This document shows, piece after piece, positions 19,498 to 29,949 of a stretch of DNA of 64,000 bases. The stretch is from Durusdinium trenchii (taxonomy: Eukaryota; Sar; Dinophyceae; Suessiales; Symbiodiniaceae). Location of the stretch: assembly GCA_963970005.1 (NCBI GenBank), contig CAXAMN010021385.1, positions 457,375-521,374 of the forward strand, read 5' to 3'. The first letter of the stretch is position 1, and the number at the start of each line of letters is the position of its first letter. The notes beneath the pieces were generated by a model that saw only the letters and a program-made list of their open reading frames with translations, had not been told where the DNA came from and made no database searches. The position numbers were made by a program, and so were the translations under genes.

Positions 19498-19624
19498 AAC
19501 TTAAGTATTTCCAGGAAACTTTAATTAAGGAGAGACCCCCAGCTGTACCGATGTGAAGTGCCAGGGTACAGTGGCGAAGTAGTCCTGCCTCAGCGCCAGA
19601 GGAAGAACTTCCAGCCTGGTCAGG

Positions 19625-20430
19625 ACAGATGAGCAGAGTGCAAGACAAATCTTCTTCGACAAAGAATAATGTTGTTGGAGTTCTTGGTCAATCGTCTTGC
19701 CACTTCAGAAGCCACCGCTGCTTAGGATGTTTCTTTCACTTGTGTCCTTCGCACCTTGGTAGCAATCGATTCGTCCATGGGTCGGTGCCACAACTTACCA
19801 TGCACATCGGAGGAGAAGTATGTACAATACTTTTCAGGACGCGAGAAAAGGTCATTTCCAAAAAACAGAATTCTAGCTTCCGCACTGAGGCAATGGCCAG
19901 CTTCAAGCGCAAGAATTGGAGCACCCACGGATCTCCATTTGCAAGTTAGTACATTCTTGTTGAAGCTGTGCGAAGCGGCGAAGCTACCTTGTACCAGAAT
20001 CAAGGCCCAATTCACACCATGAAATTAACTTAACCCCAGGATGGCCACGGGGCGGCCTATGAACTTTGGTGAAGGCCACTGTGTCATGTTCTTCTATTGT
20101 GCTTGAGACTCAAGACATGAAAGGCATGCCACCCGAAAAGCGATTGCGCCCTTCTTGAGAGCCCCTTTCTGAGCGACAAAGTTGTTGTATTCATGCCGTA
20201 CGTTGGCGTACACTGTACACTGTACGCTGTATGCCTGCCTGTTGTGAGCACAACAGTTTGCTCCATGCATATGGCATGTGTGCCTGAAGGCACACTTTTC
20301 CTTGCAGCAAGGCAAGATGACAAGTTTGTCCAAAAAAGACGGCACAGACCGGTTTGGATGGTATTGCCTCGACTCAGCAGCGCGTTAGACAAAAAGAGTG
20401 ACAAGAAGGGGCGCTCAAGTTTCTGCATTC
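19625..20430 (-). pseudogene. Coding-like fragment on minus strand, Cys-rich, unidentified
   Basis: Minus-strand frames 20345-20094 (SFLDKLVILPCCKEKCAFRH then CHMHGANCCAH) and 20015-19722 (CKWRSVGAPILALEAGH, ARILFFGNDLFSRPEKY) both look protein-like, with stops and a frame change between them. The Cys/His spacing could bind zinc. It lies in a helicase intron opposite in strand; a dead insertion is more likely than an active gene. Confidence 0.3.
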
Positions 20431-20511
20431 ACCCTTCCACCTTGTCAACCTGTTGTGATCCACACCGCTGTCATTGCCTCTTCGTAGGGAATGTAGCAGC
20501 TTCTCGGTCAG

Positions 20512-22406
20512 GCAAAGTCACGAGGAGTTCGACTGGAGAAGATCGTCAGTGAACTCACTGAAAGTATTCGTCAGGTGGAAGATTCAGTTTGTTAAGTTTG
20601 TCGCTTGTCTCTCTTTGTCACATTTTGTAAAAGCTGACATGGAACACAAGCGGATACATTATATTCTCCATTTCTAGGCATCCCCATGCACTTTCAGATA
20701 AAGCTCTCGAGTGAAAGATGGTGAGACTCTGTGAGAGAAGTTTGATGTTCATTAAGGCTCAGGCTTCCTCAAGAAAGCTCTCCCTCGCCCTCAGGCGGGG
20801 GGAGCTTCCTTGAAGAAGCGTGAGCTATCTTGCGTCCAGTAGCTAGTAGCGTCTAAGTATCTAGTAGCTACCTCTCTTCTACCTTAGGTACCCTATGTAC
20901 CTCTTCTCGGCCAACCCCCCTCCCAGCGGGCTAGAAAAGAAAGAATTACACAATTTTACGCGGGAGGCCTTGGAGATGAAAAATGCAATTCATGGTGGCA
21001 AGGTGCAAACTTTGACAGTGTCAGTATGTTGTCATGTTGTCACAGGTGCTTGTGGTGTGTAGTGCTTACACCACTGGAGCAGGATAAATGGGAGAACAGA
21101 CTAACCAGGTGAAAGCAAAGTTTGCCAGAGTCTTCTTGAAGGAGCTTCCCAGTGCAACGGAGTGAAGCCACATGACGTGTAGTTCTTTAGAAGCATTCCC
21201 AATCACCTGGAACGCAGTCAGATTCAAGCTTTTGAGACTTGTTAGGACTACCCTGATGCGCCCATGCCACGCGCACCTTTGCGTGCAACACCAAGGGGAT
21301 GCTGTTTCCTGTTTCACCATGTGAAACAAAAGTACGGGAAGTGGATCTTTCTTATCGCTGGCACACAATCCAGGATTGCAGGGAGAGACTCTTTATCGAC
21401 CCATGCAACACTTTTCTTCCAAGAGTGCAGCTCTGCCATTGGTCAGGTGCATTTCGATACACCACAGCCGGTGGTGGAGCATCTGTGCTGGGCAGAGCCT
21501 GGGTGCTCAGTTTGGTTGCGCCACTCAGTTACACTGTCCTGGTCACTAGCTGTGGGCGGCGAGGACGGTTGGCCCAAAAGTCCGATCTTGAAAGTTGGCT
21601 TTGACCCAGCTGAGTTTTTGCCTCAGCCTGACAGGAAGCCATCAAACATTTGACTTTGCTTCCATGACAGGCTCAACCCCTACTCTGGTAAGGCCGGCCA
21701 AGTCTGCCAAGTCTGCCGAGGGGCAGGTCGTGATGTCTTCACTGGCCGGTCAGGTCGTGATCATGGATGAATGCCACAACCTCGTAAGGCCTCATCAAGC
21801 TTATGAGGTGAGGCGCACTCTCGGCTGCCTCTGTTTTTGCAAACGACTTGGTTGCTCTCCTGAATCATTTTTTTGAACATCAGGAGCAGATCGGACATCT
21901 TCGCAACCTTCTCGTGTCCGTCTTAGTTATCTTATATTGCTCGTGTCAGAATATTGCTCGTACGCATTAACCCAGGTTGCCCTAAAGCTGCATTTTTTCT
22001 GGCTTTGAGTATTTGAGTTTCGTTTTGGCCAAAAACGGTAGTGCTTTGGCGGACTGCATGTCATCTCAAGCTGGACTGTCGCAGTACGAGTCAACACGGA
22101 CAGTGCTGGCTGGCTTCACTGGCACTCCAGTTTGCCCCCCAGATGTCTGGTGACAGCAGCGACAGCTACAGTGTTACAGCTTAAAGAGGACACAAGCACA
22201 TGCTCGCGAGCAGGCTTTGAATTCGTTGAAACATCTCAGTCAATGCTTGAATTCAATGATATCATTTAATATTCAATTCTATCATTTAATAGAGTCAAAT
22301 TCGCCAGAATCGTGTCGCTCTGTGGCTGCTTTCCCGTGAAGACGCAGCTTGCTCTCAGGTCGGAAATGACGGAGCAGAAGGTCGGCAGCTTCTAGAGATC
22401 ATCAAG
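20512..22406 (+). CDS. Superfamily-2 helicase-like gene, exon cluster 2 (motifs II and III)
   Basis: Exons with consistent phases: 20512-20574 (RLEKIVSELTESIRQ); 21246-21282 (DYPDAPMPRAPLR); 21447-21502 (AFRYTTAGGGASVLGRAW); 21564-21613 (DGWPKSPILKVGFDPAE); the 22-bp microexon 21671-21692 (LNPYSGK); 21754-21807 (VVIMDECHNLVRPHQAYE, motif II as DECH); 21884-about 21913 (EQIGHLRNLL); 22085-22129 (YESTRTVLAGFTGTP, motif III-like); and 22359-22406 (VGNDGAEGRQLLEIIK). Donors are GT for most and GC at 21693 and 22407. From 21246 to 22406 the phases join without a break, so the gene looks intact. It couples ATP hydrolysis to nucleic-acid remodelling; substrate unknown. Confidence 0.8.
20749..20935 (-). 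mobile_element. MITE-like family, copy 5 (reverse)
   Basis: Imperfect left hairpin arm CTTCCTCAAGAAAGCTC, right arm GGAGCTTCCTTGAAGAAGCG, then TGAGCTATCTTGCGTCC, CTAGTAGCTACC and CCAACCCCCCTCCC. Lies between helicase exons 20512 and 21246. Confidence 0.75.
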
Positions 22407-22415
22407 GCAGACCCC

Positions 22416-23556
22416 AAGTCAGGACTCGAGATTTGGCTTAAAAGCTGCTAGAAGCTTTTTCCGTGCTTTTTGTGGCACAACAGACCGTCTGCTGTACTGT
22501 TGACAGTAGTGCATTTTTTTCTATTCCTGAAAACGCGCCGCGGCTTCGCCGCCAGGGCAAAGGCTCTGCCGCAGGAGATGAAGTTCAGAACTCGGAGAAG
22601 CAATGCTGTATCTCTTTCATTCACAGGGCTTGATGTGCTTGTTGGATTCGCCCTGCTCTTTTGCCTTTCCATATACCGTAATGGACTGTACAGGCTCTAA
22701 GCAAGGAGGGTCAGAACGAACAGGAAAGGTGCAGCGTGCAGCTGTAATAGGAACTTGGAAGTCTGAAACAAGGATGAAGGAGTCTTACAGAAGCGGAGCA
22801 GAATTTTTGTACATCAGAAGGAGCAAGATGAACGCATGTCAATGGAATCTGAAAGGAACGGGCACACCCGTAGCGGCATTTTCAAAAGACACAGCAGATT
22901 TGTACCATAATCAACACTATATATTTCAGTTGGACACAAGACAATATCTAACATCAAAGCGAAGAAGCGGGGACGGAGGGCAATGGAATCCGGCTGCGAG
23001 AGCAGTATGGTCAAATTGAAGTGGAAGTACAAAAGTGAAAAAAAAATTGGGGAAAGGTACAGAACAAGCTAAGAAGGCGAGCATTTGAACAAGAGGCAGG
23101 GAAGGGCCAGGAATATCAAGTTACAGAACGCGAATATATATATATATATAAACACTTCAGAAGAGGCAGGAAGAAGGATAATGTGGGTTTCAAGATCCTT
23201 CTAGACAGTTTGGCCACCTGTTTTGAAGGCTCAGAAAATGAGGCAGATTAGGTGGAGTTTTAAAGTCCAGGAATCGTTTACCCTTCTGTGTCTAGTCTAG
23301 TCCTCATCTCTCAGTTTATGCTTCTCGTTCGTCTTCCCAATAGCGACGCGAGGGGACCATTGCGATTTTCGAAGGCTCTGTGTGGTGTTTACAGCATTTC
23401 GTAGTACCCGCAGGGCCACTGGGGAGAGTGTTAAATCTGCCACGTAGATTTTTGGTGGTTTTGCAGAGTTTTTGCAAATGGTTTCAGAACAATTGCACAA
23501 CAGTATCATAGATTGCACAACAATCTCAAGGATTTATAGATGTGGGTGGGGTGGGA
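22416..23556. other. Helicase intron, no gene; purine-rich segment
   Basis: From 22690 to 23200 the plus strand is strongly purine-rich (repeated AGAAGG, GAGGCAGGA). The frame at 22603-23019 follows this bias and shows no motif. A short (TA)n is at 23138-23151. The right end is the copia insertion site. Confidence 0.4.
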
Positions 23557-23761
23557 TGATCAGATGTAGCACCAGTTACATGTACATGACACAGCTTGTA
23601 TAGATGTATGTTTCACTGCAGCCGTTTGTGGTTTACTTTTGTGTTCATTTCACTACCAGAGCTCACGCTTGATTGAGCTAAAAGTGTGCCTAAGCTTCAA
23701 CTACAACCTTTGGGACTGTGACCCTACGTCACTGAGTTTAAGAGCCTAAATTCTCCGTTCA
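23557..23761 (+). repeat. 5' LTR of the copia element
   Basis: 205 bp, TG...CA ends. Should contain promoter and RNA start; no clear TATA box can be named (dinoflagellate promoters often lack one). Confidence 0.95.
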
Positions 23762-23776
23762 TGGTAGCGGAGCCGC
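23762..23776 (+). other. Primer-binding site, initiator Met-tRNA type
   Basis: TGGTAGCGGAGCC begins at the base after the LTR. It matches the general TGGTAnCnGAGC form complementary to the 3' end of initiator methionine tRNA used by many copia elements. Confidence 0.75.
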
Positions 23777-23908
23777 GGTTCTAAGACCCGGCTACCGTCT
23801 GCGAATCGAAGGTTGCCGAGCCGCATCGGCTCTGGCACCGGAGATCTACAAAACAAGCATCACTTGCAGGAAAGCCGGATTGCTTCAATCCCTGGCTAGC
23901 AAGTCAGC

Positions 23909-26900
23909 ATGGCGCAACAGCCAGGAGCACAGGCACCACAAGCCACAGACATGGCACAGCAATTTGCACAGATGATGCAAGCCCTAGCACAGGGGCAGAG
24001 TCAATTGCAACGAGCAATGGCAGAAGCATACACACAACAAACGGCGATCACAAGGAACATAGCCACCAGCGTAGAAGTAAGAGACAGATCAGAATTGAAA
24101 GGCATTCCAAAGCCTGACAAGTTCAGTGGACACACAGGTACCTGGGACTCATGGTACTTCAAGTTCAAGACTTGGATCGAGACAAGTCACAAGAATGCAG
24201 GAAAGTGCATTCAGCTCCTCGAAGAGCATCAAGATACAGAGATCAATGAGACATCTCTGGAAGATGATTATCCTGAAGGAGCCGAGCTTGTTTCAGCTCA
24301 GGCCCGACAGGCTCTGATCTCACTGTGTGAGGGAGAAGCCCTCGAGATTGTCAAGAATACCTCCAGAGGTCAGCACTTTGGCCTAGAGGCTTTGAGACGA
24401 TTGATCACTAAGTATGATCCACAGAACCCACAAGCAAACTCAGCTTTGCTGAAGAAGGTCCTGCACCCACAACAGTGTGCATTGGACAAGCTCAGAGAGA
24501 GCATAGAAGCCTGGGAAAACATCAGGCGAAAGTACGAAGAGCGAAAGAAGAAAGCTCTTGATGATGACATCGCAAGAAGTTGTCTTCAGCAGATGTGCCC
24601 AGCCAAACTCCAAGATCACCTTGACCTCCAGAGTTCAAGACTCACTGACTATGCCATCATGAAGTCAGAGATTTTGGCCTACCTCGAGAACATCGAGAGC
24701 CGAAAAGAAGCAAAGACTGGATCAGCACCAATGGATGTTGATGCACTAGCCGCAGCCGCCAGCCAGATGCAAGCTTCACTTGCAAGTCTGGCCAAAGCCA
24801 AAGGAAAAGGCAAAGGTGGCTCAAAAGGCGGCAAAGGAAAAGGAAAGAGTCAAGATGGAGGCAAGGGAAACGACAAAGGTAAACAGAAGGGAAAAGGTTC
24901 TTCATGGTCCAATCCCTCGTCATGGAACAACTCATGGAACAAGAACGATTGGTATAAGAATGATTGGAACAAGAGTAGTTGGTACAACCAAAACTCCAAG
25001 GGTAAAGGCAAAGGTGGCAAAGGAAAAGATTCTAAAGGTAAAGGCAAGAGTAAAAGTAAGAAGGTAGCTTCAGTTGAGGAATCTGAAACCTCTATGGCTC
25101 AAGAGCATCAACCCGAGCCTGAGTATTCCGCTGACATCGCCACCCTCTTTGCCATCGAGATGGAGAAAGCAGCACCTGCCGCAATTTCTCGTGGAGCAGC
25201 CAAGGCAAAAGCTGAGACTGAAGTCAAGGCTATGCCAAAGAAGCCAGGAGCTGGAAAAGGTCGTCCTGGAATTGCAGCTGCTGGGATTGCAGTCATGAAC
25301 CAAGCAATCCAAGAGACCATGCAGTCCAATCGCGAACTGTATGAGAAGAAGTCTGAGACGATCCAGAAGGCCATCGAAGAGGCCGAGGCTCAAGGCAAAG
25401 CAGCCAATGACGCCATCTTGGAGCAACAGGCCGAGATGAAGAGGCTGAAAGAGCAGTATGAAGAAAAGGAGAAAGAGGCCAAGATTTTGCTGAAGAGGCC
25501 AACTCCTCGCCGCGCCGCTTCGGTGCCGGCGGAGTCGCCAAGGCTCTCAGCTGATTTGGCATCAGGCATGGACCCAAGATTGGCCAAGAAGAAAGAGAAG
25601 AGTCGTCAGCGCGCCGAGCAGCATCGCGTTGACAAGGCCCAGGATCGCTTTGAATCCTGGCGCGATTATGAGGCCAACTACCCTGAGGAGCTCGACTACT
25701 ATGAGATCGCTCGTGCCAAGGGTACTGGTCGACTTCAAGCTTGGGATGATGAAGATGATGAGGGAAAGTTTGATGAAGCCCCTCAGCCTCGAGGTCGGGA
25801 AAAGGCCCAGAGGCATCGTGGCTACAAGAAGCCAGGAAAGGCAAAGAAGCCTGAAAAGCCAAAAGAGAAGGAGCCCAAGATCGAGGATCTCTCCACTCAA
25901 GAGTTGGCAGAGATGAAGCGGGAAAGCCAGACATGGACGGCTACTAGCCATCCAGCCCGCAGTGTCATCGACAAGGCGCTCACTGCTGCTGGGTTCAACC
26001 CAGAGGACTATGTTGTGATGAAGCGCATCGAAAGCCAAGGTGAAGGAGCAACAAGCGCACCATCCTTCGCAGCTCCAGTCATGGAGAACATCAATCCCCT
26101 TGATGTGACTGAGATTGAGGGACTTGAAGAAGAAGAAGAATTTGAAGATGAAGTTGAAGAGGATGAGAATGGCACTGAGCCAGCTGACGATGAGTCAGAT
26201 GGACAAGATGAAGAAAAAGAGAAAGACACTGTGCCATGGCTCGATCACATGTTCCAAGAGCGCATCCTCAGCTATGATGAATGGGTAGCCAAATGCACCC
26301 ACAAGAACAGAGATGGCAGCAAGAACATGGTCTGCCGTGCGTGCAACAAGACCCTGAGGTGTGACAATGACACCGGTCTATGGAACCATCACATGGCCTT
26401 GAATTGTTGCCCGCCAAAAGTCCTCAACCAGTGGGCAAAGGAATGGACGATTAAGCAGAAAGAGATGGGAAAGCGCATCAAGACTGCCAAGGGACAGCAA
26501 GGCAGCCCAACTTCAAAAGATGCACCAAAGCATGTGAAAGATGCCGACATGGATCTGAAGTCCGAAGATGTGGCAAAGCATTTGAAGATGGAAGATCCAA
26601 AGCTTGAGACTGTCAAGAAAGGAGGTCCTTTCTACATGACAGCCCATATGCAGAAGATGATGGAAGAACAGGAGGAGGAAGATGAGGTTGGCCCAAAGAC
26701 GCCAAAGCAAAGGCGCATCGCCAAGACACCTCCACCTCCTGAGAAGAAAGGCAAGACCAAGGAGGAACGCATGGCCTGGTTCAAGAGCACGACTGAAGAG
26801 CATATGGAGCGATTCCGTGGACCAGGGCCCAAGCAAGAAGAGTCCAGCGAAGCGCCAAGGCAGACGCTTCGGCTGAAGTCCCGGTCTCGATCCCCGGGCA

Positions 26901-27529
26901 AAAGCCGAGCCGCTTCGGCTCCGGCTGCCTCCGAGAAAGGCCAAGGAAAGGGCAAGCAGAAGAAAGTGCAGTTGACCCGAGCTGTCAACGTGGCCACTCA
27001 AGATGCTGCCCGTGAGGCCAAGAAGGGAAAGGGAAAACGATATCCCACACCTTCGAGTGAGCCAGATGAGGGCGAGGAGGATCTATTGGCTCTCAGGAGT
27101 TTGGAGCTGGCATCCATGGAGACGCCAATGGCTCATCAGGTGACCTTGGATTCAGGAGCCGCGACCTCCTGCATCCCTGTTGAACTGGCCACCGCATTGG
27201 GCTACAAGCCTATCCAGCCTGAAGGCACCTGCAAAGTCTACAAGACTGCCTCAGGCGAAGTGGTCAAGGACCTTGGCAAGATCGATGCCAAGGTGACCAT
27301 CGGCATCGGCCAGAACTCCCTCGAGGGACGTTGCTGTTTCCGGGTGATGGCGGTTGCAAAACCGCTGCTCTCCGCGGGGGCCCTTATGAGCAAGGGCTGG
27401 TCCATTCAGATGCACGGATCTGGTGGACATATCTCCCGAGACGGGACTAAGATCCCGATCTCGTTCAGCAACGGCGTCTGTTCTGTGCCGATTGCATTCC
27501 ACCCTTTCGTCCGGCACCGCAATGGGTAA
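23909..27529 (+). CDS. Copia Gag plus aspartic protease, 1206 aa
   Basis: ATG 23909 to TAA 27527. Residues about 1-50 are Gln/Ala-rich; 60-270 form the Gag core (FSGHTGTWDSWYFKFKTWI, then CEGEALEIVKN and YDPQNPQANSALLKKV), which packages RNA in the particle. A Lys/Gly/Ser-rich basic region (24800-25060) probably binds RNA. An acidic and coiled middle follows. Near 26332-26411 is CRACNKTLRCDNDTGLWNHH then ALNCC, a C2-H-C zinc-finger pattern of BED-like spacing; the classical CCHC knuckle is absent. The retropepsin is at 27120-27500 with the active site TLDSGAATSCIP. The frame closes at 27527, so Pol must be reached by recoding or separate initiation. Confidence 0.9.
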   Translation: MAQQPGAQAPQATDMAQQFAQMMQALAQGQSQLQRAMAEAYTQQTAITRNIATSVEVRDRSELKGIPKPDKFSGHTGTWDSWYFKFKTWIETSHKNAGKCIQLLEEHQDTEINETSLEDDYPEGAELVSAQARQALISLCEGEALEIVKNTSRGQHFGLEALRRLITKYDPQNPQANSALLKKVLHPQQCALDKLRESIEAWENIRRKYEERKKKALDDDIARSCLQQMCPAKLQDHLDLQSSRLTDYAIMKSEILAYLENIESRKEAKTGSAPMDVDALAAAASQMQASLASLAKAKGKGKGGSKGGKGKGKSQDGGKGNDKGKQKGKGSSWSNPSSWNNSWNKNDWYKNDWNKSSWYNQNSKGKGKGGKGKDSKGKGKSKSKKVASVEESETSMAQEHQPEPEYSADIATLFAIEMEKAAPAAISRGAAKAKAETEVKAMPKKPGAGKGRPGIAAAGIAVMNQAIQETMQSNRELYEKKSETIQKAIEEAEAQGKAANDAILEQQAEMKRLKEQYEEKEKEAKILLKRPTPRRAASVPAESPRLSADLASGMDPRLAKKKEKSRQRAEQHRVDKAQDRFESWRDYEANYPEELDYYEIARAKGTGRLQAWDDEDDEGKFDEAPQPRGREKAQRHRGYKKPGKAKKPEKPKEKEPKIEDLSTQELAEMKRESQTWTATSHPARSVIDKALTAAGFNPEDYVVMKRIESQGEGATSAPSFAAPVMENINPLDVTEIEGLEEEEEFEDEVEEDENGTEPADDESDGQDEEKEKDTVPWLDHMFQERILSYDEWVAKCTHKNRDGSKNMVCRACNKTLRCDNDTGLWNHHMALNCCPPKVLNQWAKEWTIKQKEMGKRIKTAKGQQGSPTSKDAPKHVKDADMDLKSEDVAKHLKMEDPKLETVKKGGPFYMTAHMQKMMEEQEEEDEVGPKTPKQRRIAKTPPPPEKKGKTKEERMAWFKSTTEEHMERFRGPGPKQEESSEAPRQTLRLKSRSRSPGKSRAASAPAASEKGQGKGKQKKVQLTRAVNVATQDAAREAKKGKGKRYPTPSSEPDEGEEDLLALRSLELASMETPMAHQVTLDSGAATSCIPVELATALGYKPIQPEGTCKVYKTASGEVVKDLGKIDAKVTIGIGQNSLEGRCCFRVMAVAKPLLSAGALMSKGWSIQMHGSGGHISRDGTKIPISFSNGVCSVPIAFHPFVRHRNG

Positions 27530-29949
27530 GTCCGGTAGTGGACGAACAGGCCGAAGAGGCCGAGCCAGGCGACGAAGTTCCGCCTGAGCTCAAAATCAAT
27601 GCTCCCATTCGCCCGACGCGAAAAGAGTTTGAGGAGCATACTGTTTCACACTTTCCTTTTAGGTCTTGGTGTGAGGCCTGTGTAAGGGGAAAAGCTAAGG
27701 CAAACCCCCACAGGAAGATAGACCACACCGATGAGACAACCCCAGTAGTAACTGTAGACTACTGTTTCATGAACTCGCGGACTGATGACGTAGTTTTGGA
27801 CGAGAAGACTCATGCACCAATTCTTGTTGTCAGAGATCGATGGACGAAGCATCTTTTTGCTCATGTGTTGCCCTACAAAGGTGTGACAAAAGGTCCATAT
27901 GGATCCAAAGTACTTCTGAACGACATCAAGAAACTAGGATACTCCAAACTGATCATTCGACATGATCCTGAACCTGCCCTCACCTCCGTTGCTGAGGCAG
28001 TAAAGAATGGGTTTGAAGGAACCCTGATCATCGAGAAGAGCCCGAAAGGAGTCAAAGAATCCAAGGGAGAGATTGAGCGAGCAGTTCAAACCTTGGAAGG
28101 ACAAGCCAGGACTCTTCGAGCCGCGATCGAGTCGAACTATGGTGAGAAACTTCCTGACGATTCACCTGTTTTGACTTGGTTAGTTGAACACGCATCCACA
28201 GTCTACAATCTGTTTTTCCGGTCTACCGAACTTCAAGACGGAAAGACCCCGTATCCACGACTTCGTGGACGTGAATGGAAAGTAGCAATTCCACCTTTTG
28301 GTGAGGCCATCGAATACCTCAAGAGAGGTCACAAGTTCGAGGCCCAATGGACCAAGGGAATTTTTCTAGGAGTGAAAGACACCACCACAGAGAAGATAGT
28401 TGGAAATTCCACAGGCGTTTTTCCAGTGCAGTCCATTAGAAGAAAGCCAAAAGAAGATCGATATGACTCAGAGTTGCTGAAATCGATCACTGGGATTCCC
28501 TGGGATCCTCAAGCAATTCGCGAAGAACCAGCGATTGCAGCCCCAAGGGAACCAATCATTGCCAGCCCAAGTGGTGAAGCTTTAGTTCAACCACCGGCAA
28601 TAGATGACAAGAAAAGAAAGCTGAGAAGACTTTACATTACCAAGAAAGACCTGGAAAAGTTTGGGTACACTGCAGGTTGCCCAGCCTGTGATGCCACACA
28701 GATTGGCAAAAGATCTACAGGCATCCATCACACCAACAGGTGTCGAGACAGACTTGAAGAGAGCATCAGAGGAGAAGAAGAAGAGAACCCAAGAGTAGCA
28801 AGACATGAAAGCCGAGTTGGAGAGGCAATCACTGGCATGCCACAACCAGTCAGTGGTAAGAGACCTCAAATCCTTCATGGATATGAAAGCAAAAGACCAT
28901 CGGGAGTCCCCGATTCATGTCGGGTGTTCGCACGACTTGACGTCGAAGCTTATTGTTTTCAAACCACAATGCCAGGAGGACCTGATTGGTCTACCGTCTG
29001 GCACCGAGTCACAAGAAACCACGCAAACAATGCAATCATTGAGAGTGGAGTCATGACAACAGACCTTCCACCAGAGATACTCAATGGAGCATTACCACAC
29101 AAGATGGACATTGTGACAGAACTTTGGTACGAACCAGAAGCAGCACCACCAACACCAGGCACCGCATCAGCTTCAGCATCAGGTATTCGCAGACCACGCG
29201 AACCTGAACCACATGGAGAAAAGAGAGAACACGAAGAGCAACATGAACCAACAGGATCACCCACAGCAAAAGCCAGAGTAGATAGAGACAAGAAGAGAAA
29301 GGCAGAAGGCGAACATGAAGATGAAGCCGAGAGAACAAGAGACATCCAGAGCATTGAGATGGCTCTAGAAAGCCTAATCCTAGAAGACAGAGAGAGAGTG
29401 CTATCTAGCATCGACCCAGAGAAACCAGTGTGTGAAGAGAAGATTCCACTGCCAGAACAAATGGCAGAAGAGGCGAAAGACTGGTGGTACTACGATGACA
29501 TCAGTGGAAAAGAGCTTCTACCTGAGAAGGTAGAGAAAGCCAGGAAAGATGAAATCGACATTGTCGAATCAATGGGAGTCTGGGAGAAGATCCCAAGAAG
29601 CAAAGTTCCAAAAGGAACCAAAATCATTGGAACTCGATGGGTAGAGGTGAACAAGCAAGATGAAATCAATCCTCTCTACAGAAGTCGATTGGTAGCGCAA
29701 GAGATCAAAAGAGGCTCAGGTTTTGACGATTTTTTCGCAGCCATGCCGAGCCTTGCAGCTTTGAAGCTACTGCTAACCATCGCAGTCAGTGACAGCCTTC
29801 CATTGGAGAAAGGCGAGAAGCGAAAAACAAAGCAATCTTTCCTAGGATTTTTGGACGTGAAGAGAGCTCATTTCTACTCCAAAGCAACGAGAGAACTCTA
29901 TGTTGAAATTCCATCAGAAGGCAAGAGACCGAGGATGGAGATGTGGTAG
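27451..29949 (+). CDS. Copia Pol part 1: integrase and N-terminal reverse transcriptase
   Basis: Frame open from 27451 (no ATG near the start; first GTG 27538) to TAG 29947. The integrase zinc-binding part is HTVSHFPFRSWCEACV (27637-27684). The catalytic core has Asp in VTVDYCFM (about 27756), Asp in IIRHDPEPAL (about 27964) and Glu in GEIERAV (about 28070), the D-D-E triad that inserts the DNA copy. A second Cys/His cluster, CPACDATQIG...HTNRCRDR, is at 28679-28755. Reverse transcriptase starts at about 29570 (GTRWVEVNKQDE), with the first catalytic Asp in FLGFLDVKRAHF (about 29850-29885). Shortly after, the frame runs into a stop; the RT continues in the neighbouring frame (next entry). Joined to Gag by the -1 overlap 27451-27526. 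Confidence 0.88.
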   Translation, partial: DPDLVQQRRLFCADCIPPFRPAPQWVSPVVDEQAEEAEPGDEVPPELKINAPIRPTRKEFEEHTVSHFPFRSWCEACVRGKAKANPHRKIDHTDETTPVVTVDYCFMNSRTDDVVLDEKTHAPILVVRDRWTKHLFAHVLPYKGVTKGPYGSKVLLNDIKKLGYSKLIIRHDPEPALTSVAEAVKNGFEGTLIIEKSPKGVKESKGEIERAVQTLEGQARTLRAAIESNYGEKLPDDSPVLTWLVEHASTVYNLFFRSTELQDGKTPYPRLRGREWKVAIPPFGEAIEYLKRGHKFEAQWTKGIFLGVKDTTTEKIVGNSTGVFPVQSIRRKPKEDRYDSELLKSITGIPWDPQAIREEPAIAAPREPIIASPSGEALVQPPAIDDKKRKLRRLYITKKDLEKFGYTAGCPACDATQIGKRSTGIHHTNRCRDRLEESIRGEEEENPRVARHESRVGEAITGMPQPVSGKRPQILHGYESKRPSGVPDSCRVFARLDVEAYCFQTTMPGGPDWSTVWHRVTRNHANNAIIESGVMTTDLPPEILNGALPHKMDIVTELWYEPEAAPPTPGTASASASGIRRPREPEPHGEKREHEEQHEPTGSPTAKARVDRDKKRKAEGEHEDEAERTRDIQSIEMALESLILEDRERVLSSIDPEKPVCEEKIPLPEQMAEEAKDWWYYDDISGKELLPEKVEKARKDEIDIVESMGVWEKIPRSKVPKGTKIIGTRWVEVNKQDEINPLYRSRLVAQEIKRGSGFDDFFAAMPSLAALKLLLTIAVSDSLPLEKGEKRKTKQSFLGFLDVKRAHFYSKATRELYVEIPSEGKRPRMEMW
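27502..27508 (+). promoter_or_regulatory. Candidate -1 ribosomal frameshift heptamer CCCTTTC
   Basis: In the Gag frame this reads C CCT TTC, the X-XXY-YYZ form, 18 bp before the Gag stop. The Pol frame is the -1 frame and is open from 27451 across this point, so slippage would yield Gag-Pol. Downstream there is a short possible stem (GTCC...GGAC at 27530-27543). Confidence 0.45.
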
